Positions 48,979 through 57,335 of a DNA stretch of 60,598 nucleotides are shown one piece after another. Numbering within the stretch: the stretch's first letter is position 1; the number at the start of each line of letters is the position of its first letter. This stretch comes from Nocardioides turkmenicus. Lineage in GTDB: Bacteria; Actinomycetota; Actinomycetes; Propionibacteriales; Nocardioidaceae. The notes under the pieces were generated by a model that saw nothing but the letters and a program-made list of their open reading frames with translations, was not told the origin of the DNA and did no database searches. Location: NCBI RefSeq assembly GCF_011045035.1, contig NZ_JAALAA010000026.1, positions 1 to 60,598 of the forward strand. The letters run 5' to 3'. A program made the position numbers and the translations under genes.

Positions 48979-49914
48979 ATGACGCATGGTGACTCGGGCG
49001 GAGTGTCGGAGAGGTGGCGTACCGCGCTCGCGGACGCCTTCGCAGGACTGCAGGCCGAGCGGCTGCCACCCGGGCAGAGCGTGCTGCCCGGCCCGTTGGC
49101 CGGGGCGATCGAGCACGCGAGCCTGGGACGCGTCGACGCGTTCCGGGTCGGCGGCACCCCGCAGGTCGTACGCCGAACCCGCCGTTCCCTCGCCGACGTA
49201 CCCGACGAGCCGTTCAAGGTGTGCGTCCAGCGCCACGGGCGGTCCGTCGTCCGGCAGGGCGGCACCGAGATCGTGCTGAGGCCCGGTGACATCGCGATCT
49301 ACGACACCAGCCGCCCCTACGAGCTGCGCTTCGACGAGCGGTGGGAGGTTCTCGCGATGACGCTCCCGCGCCGTGCGCTCGCCGCGTCGGACTCGGTTAT
49401 CGAACGGTCGATGTCGCACGGCTGGACTACGGCCGACGGCCGGACCGGCGTGCTCGGGCACCTGCTGGGAAGTGCGGTCCGGGACACGCCGCAGCCCGGG
49501 GGAGCGACGCATCTGGGTGAGGCCGCGATCCAGCTGCTCTCGAGCCTCGTCGGGGGAGGGGACCAGACGGACCCGGGAGAGGCGCTCCGGGCCCGCGTGA
49601 TCGCCCATGTGGAGGCGCACGCCTCCGACCCCGACCTCAGCCACGACGCCGTCGCGGCCGCCCACGGGCTCTCGCCACGAAGCCTGCACCGACTCTTCGA
49701 GGGCCAGCCGCTCTCAGCGATGGCGCATCTGCGCGAGTTCCGGCTGCTCGCGATCCGGGCCGCGCTGCTCGACCCGGCCCAGGCCAGCTGCTCGACCGCG
49801 ACGATCGCGAGCCGCTGGGGATTTCCCGACCCGTCCCACTTCGCCCGGACCTTCCGGTCCCGCTTCGGAGTCACGCCGGGCTCGCTCCGTAAGGGCTCTC
49901 TGACCTCGGTGTGA
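48979..49914 (+). CDS. AraC family transcriptional regulator
   Basis: 311 residues. The N-terminal half is an AraC_binding_2-like cupin (FKVCVQRHGRSVVRQGGTEIVLRPGDIAIYDTSRPYELRF near residues 76-115). The C-terminal HTH_18 domain has two helix-turn-helix units: DAVAAAHGLSPRSLHRLFEG, and TIASRWGFPDPSHFARTFRSRFGVTPGSLR at the end. Regulators of this type often govern aromatic or alkane oxidation genes. It is followed, 118 nt downstream on the same strand, by a molybdenum hydroxylase pair that may be its target. Its own promoter carries the 16-bp motif of the LuxR group. Confidence 0.92.
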   Translation: MTHGDSGGVSERWRTALADAFAGLQAERLPPGQSVLPGPLAGAIEHASLGRVDAFRVGGTPQVVRRTRRSLADVPDEPFKVCVQRHGRSVVRQGGTEIVLRPGDIAIYDTSRPYELRFDERWEVLAMTLPRRALAASDSVIERSMSHGWTTADGRTGVLGHLLGSAVRDTPQPGGATHLGEAAIQLLSSLVGGGDQTDPGEALRARVIAHVEAHASDPDLSHDAVAAAHGLSPRSLHRLFEGQPLSAMAHLREFRLLAIRAALLDPAQASCSTATIASRWGFPDPSHFARTFRSRFGVTPGSLRKGSLTSV

Positions 49915-49973
49915 GCCGATCGTCCGAGCTGGCGCGGAAAGTCAACGAAGTTGGCGTTCCAGGGCGACACAGG

Positions 49974-49989
49974 TGTGACGCGCCACACA
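49974..49989. promoter_or_regulatory. CRP-like half-conserved operator upstream of molybdenum hydroxylase
   Basis: TGTGACGCGCCACACA keeps the TGTGA half and differs at one base of TCACA in the other half. It lies 43 nt before the TTG start. The match is weaker than at 25843. Confidence 0.35.
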
Positions 49990-50032
49990 TAACGTGACCA
50001 GGACCCCGACCGGACCAACGGAGGAAACCGCC

Positions 50033-52438
50033 TTGTCAACACATCCCGAGACGTCATCAGGCCTGTCGGTAGCGGGTCTCGCCGAGCACGAGATGGGCCG
50101 CCGCCGCTTCGTCGGCTACCTCCTGGCCGCGGCCACCGTCACCGGCGCCGCCCAGATCGGCATCGGCCTCGGCACTCCCGCGGCCGCGGTCGTCCCCGGC
50201 GTACCGCAGCCGGCCGATCTCTACGACCTCAACGACCTGCTCACCGACGCCGCGCGCCCCACGGCGAACCTCATCCAGGTCGTCGTCGAGAAGGACGGCA
50301 CCGCGTCGTTCGAGCTGCCCCGCGCCGAGGTCGGCCAGGGCATCACCACCTCGATCGCGATGCTGATCGCCGAGGAGCTCGACCTGCCGCTCGGCAAGGT
50401 GAACGTCACCCTGTCCAAGGCACGTCCCGAGCTGATCTGGAATCAGATGACGGGTGGCTCCAACACGATCCACGCGATGTACACGCCCGTACGTGTCGCC
50501 GCGGCCATCGCCCGCCGCGTGCTGCTCGACGCCGCGGCGATCGCTCTCGCGCAGCCTCACGACACCCTCTCCGTCTACGAGGGCGTGATCACCGCCCCCG
50601 GTGGCGCCTCGATCTCCTACGGCGAGCTGGCCACCTCCGCGGCCGCCCTGGTGACGAAGGTCGTCGACGTCGACCTCAAGCCGAAGTCCGACTTCGCGGT
50701 GATCGGCACCCCGCGCCGCCGCAAGGACGCCCTGGACGCGGTCACCGGCAAGAAGCAGTTCGCGATGGACCTCGACGTTCCCGATGCCCTGCCGGTAATG
50801 GTCTGCCGCGCTCCCGAGCACAACGGCACGGTGCGGTCCGTACGCAACAAGGCAGAGGTCGAGGCGATGCCGGGCGTGACGCACGTCGTCACGATCCCGA
50901 CCGGCGTCGCCGTACGCGCCGGCACCTTCGGCCAGTGCATCAACGCCGTCCGCGCCCTCGACGTCGAGTGGAACCCCGGCACCGTGAGCGGCAGGTCCGA
51001 CGCCGACGTCCTCGAGGAGCTCCGCGGCATCCAGCGTCCGATGGCGGTGCCGAACGTGGAGGAGCTCCTCGGCACCGTGACCGACGCCGTGGGCGGGCTC
51101 ACCGGCGGCCTCACCGCTGCCGACGTCAAGACGCTCGACACCGACTTCGTCTTCTACACCCGCAGCGGCTCGCCACTGGAGACCAACTGCGCGGTGGCCG
51201 ACGTCCGTGCCGACAAGGCGACGATCTGGGCCGGCTCGAAGACCCCGATCGTGGCCGCCGAGAGCATTGCGCTCGAGCTCGGACTGCCGCCGACGGCCGT
51301 GACGTTCAACGTCGTCGAGTCCGGCGGCTCGTTCGGCCGCAAGCTCTTCTGGGACGCCGCGCTGGAGGCTGCCCTCGTGTCGCAGAAGTGCAAGGCGCCG
51401 GTCCGGCTGATGTGGCACCGCGCCGACGAGCCACGCCAGGGCCGTAACCATCCGATGGCGACCTCCCGGGTGCGTACGGTCTGGGCGGGCGACAACATCC
51501 TCTCCGTCGAGCAGCAGCACACCTGCACCGCCACCGACTACCGCCACGGCTTCGGCGAGATCCTGACCTCGTCCGCCATCTCGCTCCCGGCCGGCGTGAG
51601 CAACCTGGGCGTCTCGGAGACCATCTTCGTGACCTCGCAGCAGGTGCCCTACGACTTCGGCCTCACCACCCAGGGCCTCATGGAGACGACCAGCAAGGCG
51701 ATCAACTCCGGCGCGGTGCGCAACGTCTACTCACCCGACGTACGCGCGGCCCTCGAGCTGACGATCGACCAGGTCGCCAAGAAGATGCGGCTGAACCCGG
51801 TCGAGTTCCGCCTCAAGTACGCCAAGGAGGACCGCTTGCGCCGCGTCATCAAGCAGGTGGCGGCGGCCGGCAACTGGGGCAGGTCGATGCCGGCTGGCAC
51901 GGCCCAGGGCATCGCGGTCCACCAGGAGTACAAGGGCTACTCCGCCTGCCTGGTCGAGATCGACTGCCGCCCGGAGACCGTCAACCGGAAGATCTACAAC
52001 GCCGTCACCGGCCCTCGGGTCACCAAGGTCACCTTCGCCATCGACTGCGGCGAGGTCATCAACCCCAAGGGCGTCGAGGCGCAGATGCAGGGCGGGATCA
52101 TGGACGGCATCGCGCTCGCGCTGACCGCCAGCACCCACCTCGAGGACGGCCACTACCTCGAGGCCAGCTGGGACAACTACTTCTACACCCGGCAGTGGAA
52201 CACCCCGCCCGACGTACGCGTCTTCGTCATGGATCCGGTCACCGACATCCCCGGAGGCGCGGGTGAGGCCGGGGTCGCGGCCTCGTTCGCTGCGGTGGCC
52301 TGCGCCTACGCCCGGGCGACGGGCACCACGCCGACCTCGTTCCCGATCAACCACCACGATCCGATCTCGTTCGAGGTGAAGTCGTTCGTCCCGCCCGTGC
52401 CCGCCTCGCCGACCGACGGCCTCAGCTACACCTACTGA
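50033..52438 (+). CDS. Molybdopterin-binding subunit, xanthine dehydrogenase family (IorB-like), Tat-exported
   Basis: About 801 residues from a TTG start at 50033, supported by GGAGG upstream; a GTG at 49994 would add 13 residues with no ribosome site. A Tat signal (MGRRRFVGYLLAAATVTGAA) near residue 20 indicates export, as in isoquinoline 1-oxidoreductase-type large subunits. Molybdopterin-contacting blocks include PRAEVGQGITTSIAMLIAEEL, MTGGSNTI, GGSFGRKLFWDAALEAAL and the C-terminal GEAGVAASFAAVACAYA with the catalytic Glu. It hydroxylates an N-heteroaromatic or aldehyde, with electrons passing to the 2Fe-2S subunit encoded 14 nt downstream. No maturation or cytochrome subunit is adjacent. 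Confidence 0.92.
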   Translation: MSTHPETSSGLSVAGLAEHEMGRRRFVGYLLAAATVTGAAQIGIGLGTPAAAVVPGVPQPADLYDLNDLLTDAARPTANLIQVVVEKDGTASFELPRAEVGQGITTSIAMLIAEELDLPLGKVNVTLSKARPELIWNQMTGGSNTIHAMYTPVRVAAAIARRVLLDAAAIALAQPHDTLSVYEGVITAPGGASISYGELATSAAALVTKVVDVDLKPKSDFAVIGTPRRRKDALDAVTGKKQFAMDLDVPDALPVMVCRAPEHNGTVRSVRNKAEVEAMPGVTHVVTIPTGVAVRAGTFGQCINAVRALDVEWNPGTVSGRSDADVLEELRGIQRPMAVPNVEELLGTVTDAVGGLTGGLTAADVKTLDTDFVFYTRSGSPLETNCAVADVRADKATIWAGSKTPIVAAESIALELGLPPTAVTFNVVESGGSFGRKLFWDAALEAALVSQKCKAPVRLMWHRADEPRQGRNHPMATSRVRTVWAGDNILSVEQQHTCTATDYRHGFGEILTSSAISLPAGVSNLGVSETIFVTSQQVPYDFGLTTQGLMETTSKAINSGAVRNVYSPDVRAALELTIDQVAKKMRLNPVEFRLKYAKEDRLRRVIKQVAAAGNWGRSMPAGTAQGIAVHQEYKGYSACLVEIDCRPETVNRKIYNAVTGPRVTKVTFAIDCGEVINPKGVEAQMQGGIMDGIALALTASTHLEDGHYLEASWDNYFYTRQWNTPPDVRVFVMDPVTDIPGGAGEAGVAASFAAVACAYARATGTTPTSFPINHHDPISFEVKSFVPPVPASPTDGLSYTY

Positions 52439-52452
52439 ACAGGGGAGAGACC

Positions 52453-52935
52453 ATGCCCAACTACACCTTCAAGCTCAACGGGGAGAAGGTCACGGTCGAC
52501 GTCGAGGACAGCGAGCGCCTGCTGTGGGTGCTGCGCGACGTGCTCGGCGTGCGTGGCCCCAAATACGGCTGCGGCATCAACGTCTGCAAGGCCTGTACGT
52601 CCCACATCAACGGCAAGGCGTTCAACCCGTGCGCGACCCCGATCAGCGCTCTGGACGAGGACGACGAGATCACCACGATCGAGGGCCTCGCCGACACCGT
52701 GCCGGGCGACGGCCTGCACCCCATGCAGGAGGCCTGGCTCGACGCCGACGTCGCCCAGTGCGGCTACTGCCAGCCCGGCCAGATCATGGCCGCCGTCGCG
52801 ACCGTCAACAAGGCCCACGCCGAGGGCCGCTCGGTCACCGACGCCGACATCGACGAGATCCGCAACATCTGCCGCTGCGGCACCTATGTCCGCATCCGCG
52901 AGGCGATCAAGGCCGGTGCCGGCAAGATGGGCTGA
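52453..52935 (+). CDS. (2Fe-2S)-binding small subunit of the molybdenum hydroxylase (IorA-like)
   Basis: 160 residues with two 2Fe-2S centres. The plant-type cluster uses YGCGINVCKACTSHINGKAF plus a later Cys (NPC) near residues 39-61. The second, Fer2_2 cluster uses QCGYCQPGQIMAA near residue 101 and NICRCGTYVRIREAI near residue 140. This is the IorA/CoxS arrangement. It carries electrons from the Mo centre of the preceding gene product to an acceptor. It has no signal peptide and would be co-exported with the large subunit by the Tat hitchhiker route. AGGGGAGA lies before the ATG. Confidence 0.95.
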   Translation: MPNYTFKLNGEKVTVDVEDSERLLWVLRDVLGVRGPKYGCGINVCKACTSHINGKAFNPCATPISALDEDDEITTIEGLADTVPGDGLHPMQEAWLDADVAQCGYCQPGQIMAAVATVNKAHAEGRSVTDADIDEIRNICRCGTYVRIREAIKAGAGKMG

Positions 52936-52960
52936 ACCTTCGGTCACGTACCCTCACGGG

Positions 52961-53161
52961 GTGGCCATCATCGGAGTCATCGCCTGCGCCGCGGGCGGTG
53001 TGGAGCAGCTCCACGACGAGCTGGTCGTGCCTCTGGTGGACGCCGGTCACCAGGTGCCGGTGACGCTGACGCCCACCGCGTTCTCCTGGCTCAGCGCCAA
53101 CGGGGAAGCCGACCGCATCGAGGCGGCCACCGGCTTCCCCGGCCCGTACACGGCGACGTGA
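52961..53161 (+). pseudogene. Flavoprotein (HFCD-like), N-terminal fragment of a split gene
   Basis: A 66-residue reading frame starting at GTG 52961: VAIIGVIACAAGGVEQLHDELVVPL...GHQVPVTLTPTAFSWLSANGE. This is the N-terminal Rossmann strand and helix expected of a phosphopantothenoylcysteine-decarboxylase-like flavoprotein. It stops at TGA 53159-53161, right where the next fragment starts in another frame (GTGA overlap). The two together make one normal-length flavoprotein of about 190 residues. A single-base indel (natural or sequencing error) explains it best; a coupled two-gene arrangement is less likely. Confidence 0.55.
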
Positions 53162-53532
53162 CTCGCCTGCCCTGGGAGCCGCGCACCCACCCGGCACAGC
53201 TCGACGCCATCGTCGTAGCGCCCGCGACCTTCAACAGCACCGCGAAGATCGCCCTCGGCCTGGCCGACAACCAGGCCCTCACGGTCGTCACCGAGAGCCT
53301 GACGACCGTCCCCGTGGTGCTCTTCCCGCTCATCAACGCCGCTCACGCCGAGCACCCCGCCTGGCCGTCCCACATGGCAGCCCTCCGCGCCGCCGGCGTA
53401 CACCTCATCGAGGGCCCCGATCTCTGGCCCCTCCACCCGCCTCGCCAGATGCCTCCGGACCAGAAGCTGCCGTGGCGAGCGATCCTCGAGGCCGCCCAGC
53501 GAGGGACAGGCGGAGACGAACAGCGCGGGTGA
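53158..53532 (+). pseudogene. Flavoprotein (HFCD-like), C-terminal fragment of a split gene
   Basis: 124 residues from GTG 53158. It holds the flavin-binding middle and end of the family: HPAQLDAIVVAPATFNSTAKIALGLADN, then TTVPVVLFPLINAAHAEHPAW and LRAAGVHLIEG. The conserved AxPATFNT-type block near residue 20 normally sits about 85-90 residues into such proteins, which matches the missing part being the fragment just upstream. Alone it would lack the first flavin-binding strands. It may have been an FMN-dependent decarboxylase-like protein; the substrate is unknown. Confidence 0.55.
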
Positions 53533-53726
53533 CGGCGTCCGCCCACCGCCAAAAGGCCCGGAAACCGCTTCTGTTCGTCGGTGTCGCTGTGATCAAACTG
53601 AGCTATCGCGTTTTGCCTCGAATAGGCGATATCCGCGCGGCGACCTTTGTTGTTTCCTGGATTTGAGTTCAAGTCTCGGAGTTCGCGGATGGTTATCGAC
53701 CACGGCTTGTCAGGCCGTCGGATCGA

Positions 53727-53740
53727 CTTGTCATGACAAG
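53727..53740. promoter_or_regulatory. Palindrome in the leader of the wall-lytic operon
   Basis: CTTGTCATGACAAG is a perfect 14-bp palindrome 22 nt before the amidase ATG; CTTGTCA also occurs at 53706-53712, exactly two helical turns away. The whole 53533-53762 stretch is clearly AT-richer than the genes around it and codes for nothing recognisable. It also has a TATCGC...GCGATA inverted repeat at 53604-53631. This is the probable control region of the operon. Confidence 0.5.
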
Positions 53741-53762
53741 AGCACCTCCATGGAGAACGACG

Positions 53763-54845
53763 ATGAGCAACGACGGAACCTCGCCACTCGCGACACCCGC
53801 GTCGAAGCAATGGAACGACGTGGACAGGCCGGTGGACTGGCAGCTCAGGGTCTACGGGCTCGTCGTGCACACCACGGGAAGTGGGCTTCCCGAGAGCGCG
53901 CGCAAGAAGGGGATCTCCCACACCGAGCGCGCGGTCGACCACTACTCTCAGTCGCACGGCTGCCACTACGTGAACGGTTGGGGCGGCTCCGAGGGCGGCG
54001 AGCTGTTACAGATGGCCAACGAGAGCGAACAGGCCATCGGCGTGGGAATGTCCAACAAGGACGACCCGTCGAAGGACCAGAAGCTCTCCGTGGAGAGGGG
54101 CAACTGGGAGGGCGACCTGCCGGCTGTTCTGGTCGACCACTGGCACGCTCGCTGGCCCGGCAAGGACAACCCGATGCAGCTGCTGCCGGGCACCAAGACG
54201 GCGAACTCCTGCTACGTCCACGTCGAGTGCGTGCCCTGCGTCTATCACTACGACGGCCCCCTCACCACCGACGCCACACCGCTGCGTCCTGGCCTGCGCT
54301 TCACGCAGGCCCAGCACGACACGGTTGCCGCGCTGGCGGTCGACATCGCAGAGCGCAACGGCTGGCCCACCGACCAGCAGTGGTGGCGTACGCCGCGGCT
54401 GCTGGGCCACGAGGACCTGACCCCGATCGCTCGGTGCGATCCGAAGGGCGGCTGGGATCCGGGCGGGCTGCGCGACCAGCCGTACTTCGACTGGGACTAT
54501 GTCTACGCGAGGATCGAGGAGCTCGTCTCCGGCGGCGGAACGCTCCCCGAACCGGAGGACCCGATGCCGCTGGAGGAGCCGTCCTCCGTGTTCGCGGTCC
54601 TGGGCGACTCGGCCGACCATTTCCTCTCGCTGGTGAGCGACGGCGATGACGTCGGCGCCGTCATGATCGCGTACGACGCGGGTGTCCAGGAGTCCAAGGA
54701 GCTCACCAATCTGCTGTTCTTCGCCCGGCATCCGGAGATGAACGGCCGCAGGATCGAATCACATGAGACAGAGCTCGCCGATGAGTGGCTCTCTCTCCGG
54801 GACGACATCGTGGATCCTCAGCTGGCTGCGATGTCCGGCGGATAG
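53763..54845 (+). CDS. N-acetylmuramoyl-L-alanine amidase (Amidase_2) without signal peptide
   Basis: 360 residues. The Amidase_2 fold is marked by LVVHTTGSG with zinc ligand His36, HYVNGWGG, YVHVECV near residue 152 and LLGHEDLTPIARCDPKGGWDPGG with His216 and Cys225, the spacing of T7 lysozyme-like amidases. It should cut the amide bond between N-acetylmuramic acid and L-alanine. The C-terminal 100 residues (from about 265) are acidic and helical, with no known domain. There is no signal peptide or membrane helix. The ATG at 53763 follows GGAGA; an upstream in-frame ATG lacks support. It is first in the lytic operon. Confidence 0.88.
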   Translation: MSNDGTSPLATPASKQWNDVDRPVDWQLRVYGLVVHTTGSGLPESARKKGISHTERAVDHYSQSHGCHYVNGWGGSEGGELLQMANESEQAIGVGMSNKDDPSKDQKLSVERGNWEGDLPAVLVDHWHARWPGKDNPMQLLPGTKTANSCYVHVECVPCVYHYDGPLTTDATPLRPGLRFTQAQHDTVAALAVDIAERNGWPTDQQWWRTPRLLGHEDLTPIARCDPKGGWDPGGLRDQPYFDWDYVYARIEELVSGGGTLPEPEDPMPLEEPSSVFAVLGDSADHFLSLVSDGDDVGAVMIAYDAGVQESKELTNLLFFARHPEMNGRRIESHETELADEWLSLRDDIVDPQLAAMSGG

Positions 54846-54913
54846 CGACGGCGGTCTGCTATCACGAATCGCTTCGCGCATTCACAGTTTTCCTCCTGGA
54901 AACGGGAACACCG

Positions 54914-55789
54914 ATGCACGCTCAGATCAGGGATTACTGGGTGACCTTCAACGCTCCGCTCGAGGGCGTCGTGAACTGGCTCTACTGCGATCGTCGCGGC
55001 TGGGTCAGCACCGGAATCGGAAACAAGATGGACGAGACGGCGCAGGAGATGTCCGCGCCCAGCGAGCAGGAGCGAGCGGCCTCTCTCCGACTGGCGAACG
55101 AGGTCGTGTGGACCCATGGTGACGGCGGCCCGACCGCGACCGAGGACGACGTCGCTCTGGGATGGGACGCGGTCAAGAGCCGGCTCGATCTCGCAGCGCA
55201 TGGTCACCTCGCCTACGAGGATCTCTCCGATCTGAGGCTCTCGCGGGACGAGATCGACTCCTTGGTGCTGCGCAAGCTCGACGCCATGGAGTCTGTGCTG
55301 GTCGGACGGTCGGAGTTCGCGGCCTTCGCCGACTGGCCCGCGAACGCCCAGCTCGCCACCTTGAGCACGTGCTGGGCGCTGGGACCGATGTTCCGGTTCC
55401 CGAAGTTCCAGACTCACGCGGCCGCCGCGGACTGGTCCGGCTGCGCCGAGGAATGCGCGTTCGGGCCGCACGAGGGCACGATCGTGATCCGGAACGCGCT
55501 CGACCGGGAGCACTTCCTGCTCGCAGAGCGTGTCACCGCCGAGGGGCTGCCGTTCGAGTCGATCGCCATGGATCTCACGACGGTCTTCGGCGTACAGGGC
55601 GCTTTGATCGCGCTCGGCTACCAGCCGGGCAGTCAGGACGGCGCCGACGGGCAACGAACGCAGGCAGCGACGAGCAAGTTCGAGGCCGACCAAGGCCTGC
55701 AACCGACCGGCTCCACCACCGACAGGGCGTTCCTCGACGCCCTTGTGTCCAGGCTCGCCGAGTCTGGGTTCAACCCTTTGACCACGTGA
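54914..55789 (+). CDS. GH24/T4-lysozyme-like muramidase with peptidoglycan-binding domain
   Basis: 291 residues. The N-terminus resembles GH24: PLEGVVNWLYCDRRGWVSTGIGN places Glu17, Asp26 and Thr33 (Glu-x8-Asp as in T4 lysozyme, where Thr follows Asp by six rather than seven). A helical body follows, with NAQLATLSTCWALGP similar to the second half of the lysozyme. Residues 220-290 form a PG_binding_1 domain (VFGVQGALIALGYQPGSQDGADGQRTQAATSKFE). It should cleave the glycan strand. No signal peptide is present. The start ATG is chosen 68 nt after the amidase stop, preceded by GGAAACGGGA; upstream frame extension overlaps the amidase and has no similarity. Confidence 0.75.
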   Translation: MHAQIRDYWVTFNAPLEGVVNWLYCDRRGWVSTGIGNKMDETAQEMSAPSEQERAASLRLANEVVWTHGDGGPTATEDDVALGWDAVKSRLDLAAHGHLAYEDLSDLRLSRDEIDSLVLRKLDAMESVLVGRSEFAAFADWPANAQLATLSTCWALGPMFRFPKFQTHAAAADWSGCAEECAFGPHEGTIVIRNALDREHFLLAERVTAEGLPFESIAMDLTTVFGVQGALIALGYQPGSQDGADGQRTQAATSKFEADQGLQPTGSTTDRAFLDALVSRLAESGFNPLTT

Positions 55790-55806
55790 TCCCAAGGAGC
55801 AGCACG

Positions 55807-56589
55807 ATGGCTGCTTTCGACATCGACCTCATGAGCCCGCTCGGGTCCGGATTCACCCGGACGCTCGGCGGACCGAACTCGGGTGGTCACGTTCCCCCCG
55901 AGTGGTACATCCAGTTCGGCATGGACCTGGGAGCACCGTCAGGGACGCAGGTCCGAGCCGCGTTCGACGGACAGGTCTCTCGGTTCCATCCCCACGACCC
56001 GGCCACCGACAGCGGGAAGGTGTACGGCGCCCAGATCTTCGTGCGTGACAAGAGCGACAGGATGGGGTGCTTCTACACCCATCTGACCAACGTCCCGGAG
56101 ACGCTTGCTCAAGGCGGTGCGGTCTCGCGAGGCGAGGTCATCGGCGAAGTCTTCGAGTTCGGTGGCATCCCGGGCCACGTGCACATGGCGGTGTGCGAGA
56201 TCTTCGGCGATGTCGCGACGGGTCAGCGGGTCGGCGTGGATCTCCACGACCTCTTCGTGGCGCTGTCGGGCACCGACGAAACGGCGACGGTGACCTTCTT
56301 CCAGGAGAGCGGGCGCGCACCCCAACGCTCCGGCGCGGGCGGTGAACCGGCAGCCACCGTGCTCGATCTCAGCACCGTCCATGGCATCCAGCAGGCCCTG
56401 ACCGCGCTCGGCTTCGACCCCGGCCCGATCGACGGTCTCGACGGCCCCAAGACCCAGGCCGCGGTGGCCGCGTTCCAAGCCGCCAACGGACTCGCCGACC
56501 AGGACGGCACCACGACACGGGACACGGTGGCGGCCCTGGCCGCCCACCTCGACCAACACGGCATCGGATCCATCGGGATCGACGGCTGA
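55807..56589 (+). CDS. M23/LytM-like protein with altered metal site and peptidoglycan-binding domain
   Basis: 260 residues. A LytM-like fold is suggested by FGMDLGAPSGTQVRAAFDGQV, CFYTHLTNVPETLAQGGAVSRGEVIGEV and GHVHMAVCE. The canonical first zinc ligand, His of HxGxD, is Gln36 here (QFGMD), while Asp40, His92 and the HxH pair (His124, His126) remain. Zinc peptidase activity is therefore doubtful; a binding or scaffold role is possible. Residues 190-250 are a PG_binding_1 domain (GIQQALTALGFDPGPIDGLDGPKTQAAVAAFQAAN). No signal peptide. CAAGGAG precedes the ATG, 17 nt after the lysozyme stop. Confidence 0.78.
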   Translation: MAAFDIDLMSPLGSGFTRTLGGPNSGGHVPPEWYIQFGMDLGAPSGTQVRAAFDGQVSRFHPHDPATDSGKVYGAQIFVRDKSDRMGCFYTHLTNVPETLAQGGAVSRGEVIGEVFEFGGIPGHVHMAVCEIFGDVATGQRVGVDLHDLFVALSGTDETATVTFFQESGRAPQRSGAGGEPAATVLDLSTVHGIQQALTALGFDPGPIDGLDGPKTQAAVAAFQAANGLADQDGTTTRDTVAALAAHLDQHGIGSIGIDG

Positions 56590-56622
56590 GGCCGCCGCGG
56601 AACCTTCGGGCAGGGAGCAGGC

Positions 56623-57276
56623 ATGGGACTCAACAGCAGACTGGCGGGGTTCGTCGCTCCGGACAAGGACAAGGCGTACTTCTTCCTCGGCGACCAGTAC
56701 GTGCGCTACGACGCGGCCGCCGACGCCGTGGACGCCGGCTATCCCCGGCCGATCGCAGAGGACTGGCCTGGGCTGTTCCCCGAGGACATCGACGCGGCAC
56801 TGTGCTGGCCCGATGGCAACGTCTACTTCTTCCAGGGCGACCTGTACGTCCTGTACGACTGGGCGTCGGGCAAAGCGGCCGAGGGCTACCCGTTGCCGAT
56901 CGCGACGATGTGGCCCGGCGTATTCGAGTCAGACCTCGACGCGGCCGTGCGCTGGCCGGGTGACGTTGCGTACTTCATCAAGGACGCGGAGTGCCTCCGG
57001 TACGACGTGATCGCGGACGAGGTGGACGGCCCGCCGACGCAGGTCGCCGAGATCTGGCCGGGGGTCGTCGAGGCAGGCATCGACGCCGTCCTCGTGTGGC
57101 CGACCGGCATAGCCCACTTCTTCCACGGGAGTGGCGCATACACCGCCTATGACATCGCTGCCGGATCCGTGGTCGACGGGTACCCCCGGCCGATCGAGGG
57201 CAACTGGACAGGCCTGCACATCGAGAGCACGCGCGCAGGTCTGCGGTTCGGGAGCGGCCATGGCGCAGGGAGCTGA
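56623..57276 (+). CDS. Hemopexin-repeat protein, four-bladed propeller
   Basis: 217 residues made of four hemopexin-like repeats of about 48 residues (roughly 7-53, 54-101, 102-149, 150-199). Each carries the pattern IDAAL.WP...YFF.G..Y..YD.....GYP..I...WPG; examples are KAYFFLGDQYVRYD and GNVYFFQGDLYVLYD. Four blades would make a complete small beta-propeller. Such domains bind haem, metals, polysaccharides or proteins; bacterial examples are rare and often in unusual gene clusters. No signal peptide. It is in the middle of the lytic operon (33 nt after the M23-like stop). Confidence 0.9.
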   Translation: MGLNSRLAGFVAPDKDKAYFFLGDQYVRYDAAADAVDAGYPRPIAEDWPGLFPEDIDAALCWPDGNVYFFQGDLYVLYDWASGKAAEGYPLPIATMWPGVFESDLDAAVRWPGDVAYFIKDAECLRYDVIADEVDGPPTQVAEIWPGVVEAGIDAVLVWPTGIAHFFHGSGAYTAYDIAAGSVVDGYPRPIEGNWTGLHIESTRAGLRFGSGHGAGS

Positions 57277-57335
57277 CCGCTCGTACATCAATCACTCGGC
57301 GCCGCTCGGGAGCGGCTCCAGCCAAGGAGAACGAC

